From assembly GCF_000966975.1 (NCBI RefSeq), contig NZ_JZWV01000219.1, positions 1-18,761 on the forward strand: a DNA stretch of 18,761 bases, read 5' to 3'. The first letter of the stretch is position 1. The number at the start of each line of letters is the position of its first letter. Below the pieces are notes generated by a model. The model was not told where the DNA came from, did no database searches, and saw nothing but the letters and a program-made list of their open reading frames with translations. The position numbers and the translations under genes were made by a program. The DNA comes from Streptomyces katrae (GTDB lineage Bacteria > Actinomycetota > Actinomycetes > Streptomycetales > Streptomycetaceae). This document shows positions 17,185 to 18,761 of the stretch, in pieces.

Positions 17185-17662
17185 GCTGGAAGTACTCCCT
17201 CACCCGGCACTTGTTAAGCGGCGTAGAGGGCACTTCGCTGCGGTCGCCCGTTCAGGGCGGAACGATCGGGCCGGTGTTTGACGATCGGTCCACGCGCGTG
17301 CCGGTGCAAGGGTGTGCGGCCGGTACGGCAGAGGTGCGTGCGGAGTGCCCGCGACGACATTAGTGGCCCGGGAAGGGGTGGCTGGAACCAGCAGGAGTGG
17401 GGGCGTAATCGCACTGTGATGGGCGCGGACTGACCGCTTATGCCGGAGACTTCGCAGATGGTGTCAGGAGATGATCAATCCGGACACATAGGAAGCCCCT
17501 GGAGGCTCGGGGCAGGTCCGGCGAAGGCTTCGCGGGTGACCAAAGTCACCCGCTCCGCCCACATCGCCGGGATGGAATTTCGGCCTCCGGACCCGTGCGC
17601 GGAAGATCCTTCCGTCGCGGCGGGCTCCCGCCCCCGTTCCGTCCGGTACTGACGGTGTGCGC
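17185..17662. other. 478-nt gene-free region upstream of copy-2 binding protein
   Basis: No convincing gene lies here. The one plus-strand frame of note (17440-17652, 70 codons) has no ribosome site and no family-like sequence. The region should hold the promoter of the binding-protein pair. ACGATCGG occurs twice in direct orientation (17262-17269 and 17281-17288, offset 19 bp) about 80-100 nt upstream of the start. Further up are the hairpins at 17521-17553. A weak GGCGG/CCGCC hairpin (17619-17632) lies just past the HAD stop. No TTGAC-type -35 was recognised. Confidence 0.5.
17521..17553. terminator. Two overlapping hairpins downstream of the HAD gene
   Basis: GCGGGTGAC (17532-17540) / GTCACCCGC (17545-17553) form a perfect 9-bp stem with a CAAA loop. 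A second palindrome, GCGAAG/CTTCGC (17521-17533), shares bases 17532-17533 with it. On the minus strand both lie about 110 nt past the HAD stop. Termination is the simplest role; no U-tract is present. Confidence 0.45.
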
Positions 17663-18375
17663 TCAGTTCATCGGAGTGATGAGGGAGCGCAGGAAGGGCA
17701 GGTCCACGTCCTCCAGCGAGCGGACGACGGTCCGGCCGGGGGCGGGCTCGATCAGGCCCACGGAGGGCACGGCCACGACCCGGCAGCCGGCCGCCTCGGC
17801 GGCGGCCACCCCGGTCGCGGTGTCCTCGATGACGGCGCACCGCGAGGGGTGCGCCCCGAGGCTGCTCGCGGCGAACAGGTAGGGGTCGGGGTGGGGTCGG
17901 GGTGGGGCTTCGTACGGGGGACCTCGTCGCCGGCGACGGTCAGGTGGAAGCGGTCGCGGCCGAGGGTGAGGAGGACCTGGTCGATGACGCGGCGGTGGGA
18001 GGCGGAGACCAGTGCGGTGGGCACGTTGTGCCGGGCCAGCTCGCTCAGCAGCCGCTCGGCGCCGGGCATCAGGGGGACCTGTTCGGCGATCCGGGCCTCG
18101 AAGCGCTCGTTGAGCAGGACGCTCAGCTCGGCGAGGCCGATGTCGGCGCCGGTCGCCTCGATCAGGAAGGAGGCGCTGCGGCTCATGGGGCCGCCGACGA
18201 CCACGTTCCGCCAGGCGTCGTCGAGGCGGTGGCCCAGCTCGTGGAAGATCTGCGCCTCGATCTCCCACCAGAACCCCTCGGTGTCGACGAGGGTGCCGTC
18301 CATGTCGAGCAGCACCGCCTGCAGGGCGTGCCCGTCGGCCGTGTGGACGACGGGAGCGGGAACGGTGCTGGTCAT
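17663..18375 (-). pseudogene. HAD-superfamily phosphatase, frameshifted by an 11-bp duplication
   Basis: This was a beta-phosphoglucomutase-like HAD hydrolase (phosphate monoester hydrolysis, Asp nucleophile). From ATG 18375 one frame gives motif I LLDMDGTLVDTE, a helical cap (FWWEIEAQIFHELGHRLDDAW), motif II region TALVSASHR and the motif III Lys in RTKPHPDP. It then loses homology at a Thr/Pro run and stops at 17752 (207 residues). The other frame supplies the missing end: PDPYLFAASSLGAHPSRCAVIEDTATGVAAAEAAGCRVVAVPSVG (motif IV, Glu-Asp) to the stop at 17663. The cause is an exact 11-bp tandem copy (17886-17907). The truncated product lacks the motif IV acidic residues that hold magnesium, so it should be inactive. 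It follows metH on the same strand, separated by the metH terminator. Confidence 0.85.
17886..17907. repeat. Exact 11-bp tandem duplication within a G-quadruplex motif
   Basis: TCGGGGTGGGG at 17886-17896 is repeated exactly at 17897-17907. With the preceding GGGG (17882-17885) this makes five runs of four Gs separated by 1-2 nt on the plus strand. Removing one unit restores the HAD frame (KPHPDPYLFA). Confidence 0.95.
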
Positions 18376-18401
18376 GCGGACGCCTCTCTCCGGGGACGAC
18401 A

Positions 18402-18458
18402 AGGCCGGTCACCTCGGAACCGCGCGGGGCATCCCCCTCGGGAACAGGTGACCGGCCT
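18402..18458 (-). terminator. metH terminator
   Basis: AGGCCGGTCACCT (18402-18414) and its exact complement (18446-18458) form a 13-bp stem around a 31-nt loop, which has a small GGGG/CCCC hairpin of its own. It starts about 33 nt past the metH stop on the minus strand and ends about 27 nt before the HAD start, so it can also separate the two genes. Confidence 0.7.
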
Positions 18459-18490
18459 GTATGGGACCGACCAGTGTACGCCGGTCTGTG

Positions 18491-18761
18491 TCAGCGTGCG
18501 TTGAAATACTTCGCTTCGGGGTGGTGGATGACCAGAGCATCGGTGGACTGCTCGGGGTGGAGCTGGAACTCCTCCGAGAGGTGGACGCCGATCCGCTCCG
18601 GCTCCAGGAGGGCGGCGATCTTCGCGCGGTCCTCCAGGTCGGGGCAGGCGCCGTAGCCGAGGGAGAAACGGGCCCCCCGGTACTTGAGGTCGAACATGTC
18701 CTCGATGGCGGCCGGGTCCTCGCCGCCGAAGCCGAGCTCGGCGCGGACGCGGGCGTGCCAG
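18491..18761 (-). CDS. metH: Cobalamin-dependent methionine synthase, C-terminal end
   Basis: Only the last 90 or so codons are in the window; the gene runs off the right edge. The readable end, WHARVRAELGFGGEDPAAIEDMFDLKYRGARFSLGYGACPDLEDRAKIAALL...ERIGVHLSEEFQLHPEQSTDALVIHHPEAKYFNAR, is the activation (SAM-binding) domain of MetH. It includes the GARFSLGYGACPDLEDR motif that binds S-adenosylmethionine during reductive reactivation of the cobalamin. The enzyme transfers a methyl group from methyltetrahydrofolate to homocysteine. The stop is TGA at 18493-18491, followed by a strong hairpin. The upstream regulatory region, often a cobalamin riboswitch, is outside the window. Confidence 0.95.
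   Translation of the reverse strand, partial: WHARVRAELGFGGEDPAAIEDMFDLKYRGARFSLGYGACPDLEDRAKIAALLEPERIGVHLSEEFQLHPEQSTDALVIHHPEAKYFNAR

Noticed and set aside
15568..17217. Plus-strand open frame of 549 codons opposite copy-2 binding protein
   Set aside because: Val/Gly-rich antisense shadow with no recognisable domain.
17440..17652. Possible 70-codon plus-strand gene in the gene-free region
   Set aside because: No ribosome site, no family-like sequence, and it spans the hairpins at 17521-17553.
18402..18458. Riboswitch or cobalamin element near metH
   Set aside because: The hairpin lies downstream of metH, not in its leader, and shows no B12-box-like sequence; a terminator explains it.

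Overview
The window reads as a chromosomal segment of a Streptomyces (or close actinomycete). It is very GC-rich, uses many GTG starts and AGGAG-type ribosome binding sites, and carries a complete Pup-proteasome locus (arc, dop, pup, prcB, prcA) plus the end of cobalamin-dependent metH. From memory, the gene order resembles the S. coelicolor region running from the proteasome genes to metH; this was not checked by a search.

Layout. 1-1155 (-) is an MFS transporter that runs off the left edge and has an apparent 1-bp frameshift. Divergent from it is a LacI-type regulator (1293-2288, +), with a shared promoter region holding two TACGTA cores 21 bp apart. A hairpin at 2296-2334 separates lacI from the minus-strand proteasome block: prcA (2350-3114), prcB (3155-3994), an endonuclease VII-type HNH gene overlapping the prcB start (3946-4533), pup (4576-4788), dop (4973-6484) and arc/mpa (6732-8498). 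Divergent from arc is a small ferredoxin (8763-9083, +). Then come a membrane-anchored protein of unknown function (9088-9699, -), trmI (9909-10805, -) and an M50 site-2-protease-like peptidase with CBS domains (10824-12023, -). A RecB-family nuclease gene (12207-13095, +) and an apparently orphan NarL-type response regulator (13182-13853, +) follow. The right end holds two tandem, paralogous family-5 solute-binding lipoproteins with no adjacent permease (13925-15508 and 15580-17184, -), a HAD phosphatase (17663-18375, -) and the C-terminus of metH (18491-18761, -).

How the genes work together. Pup tags target proteins. Dop removes Pup (and deamidates it where it ends in Gln). Arc/Mpa recognises Pup and unfolds substrates into the PrcAB 20S core. 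The ligase PafA is not in this window. The Pup here is encoded already ending in Gly-Gly-Glu.

The most striking feature is that three otherwise well-preserved genes carry frame-disrupting small mutations. The RecB-family nuclease has an exact 10-bp tandem duplication. The HAD phosphatase has an exact 11-bp tandem duplication that also creates a five-run G-quadruplex motif. The MFS transporter has a 1-bp shift at a C/G run. I also see a 12-14 bp perfect stem at the pup stop, separating pup from the inserted endonuclease-prcBA segment. No CRISPR array, tRNA, rRNA or insertion sequence was seen.
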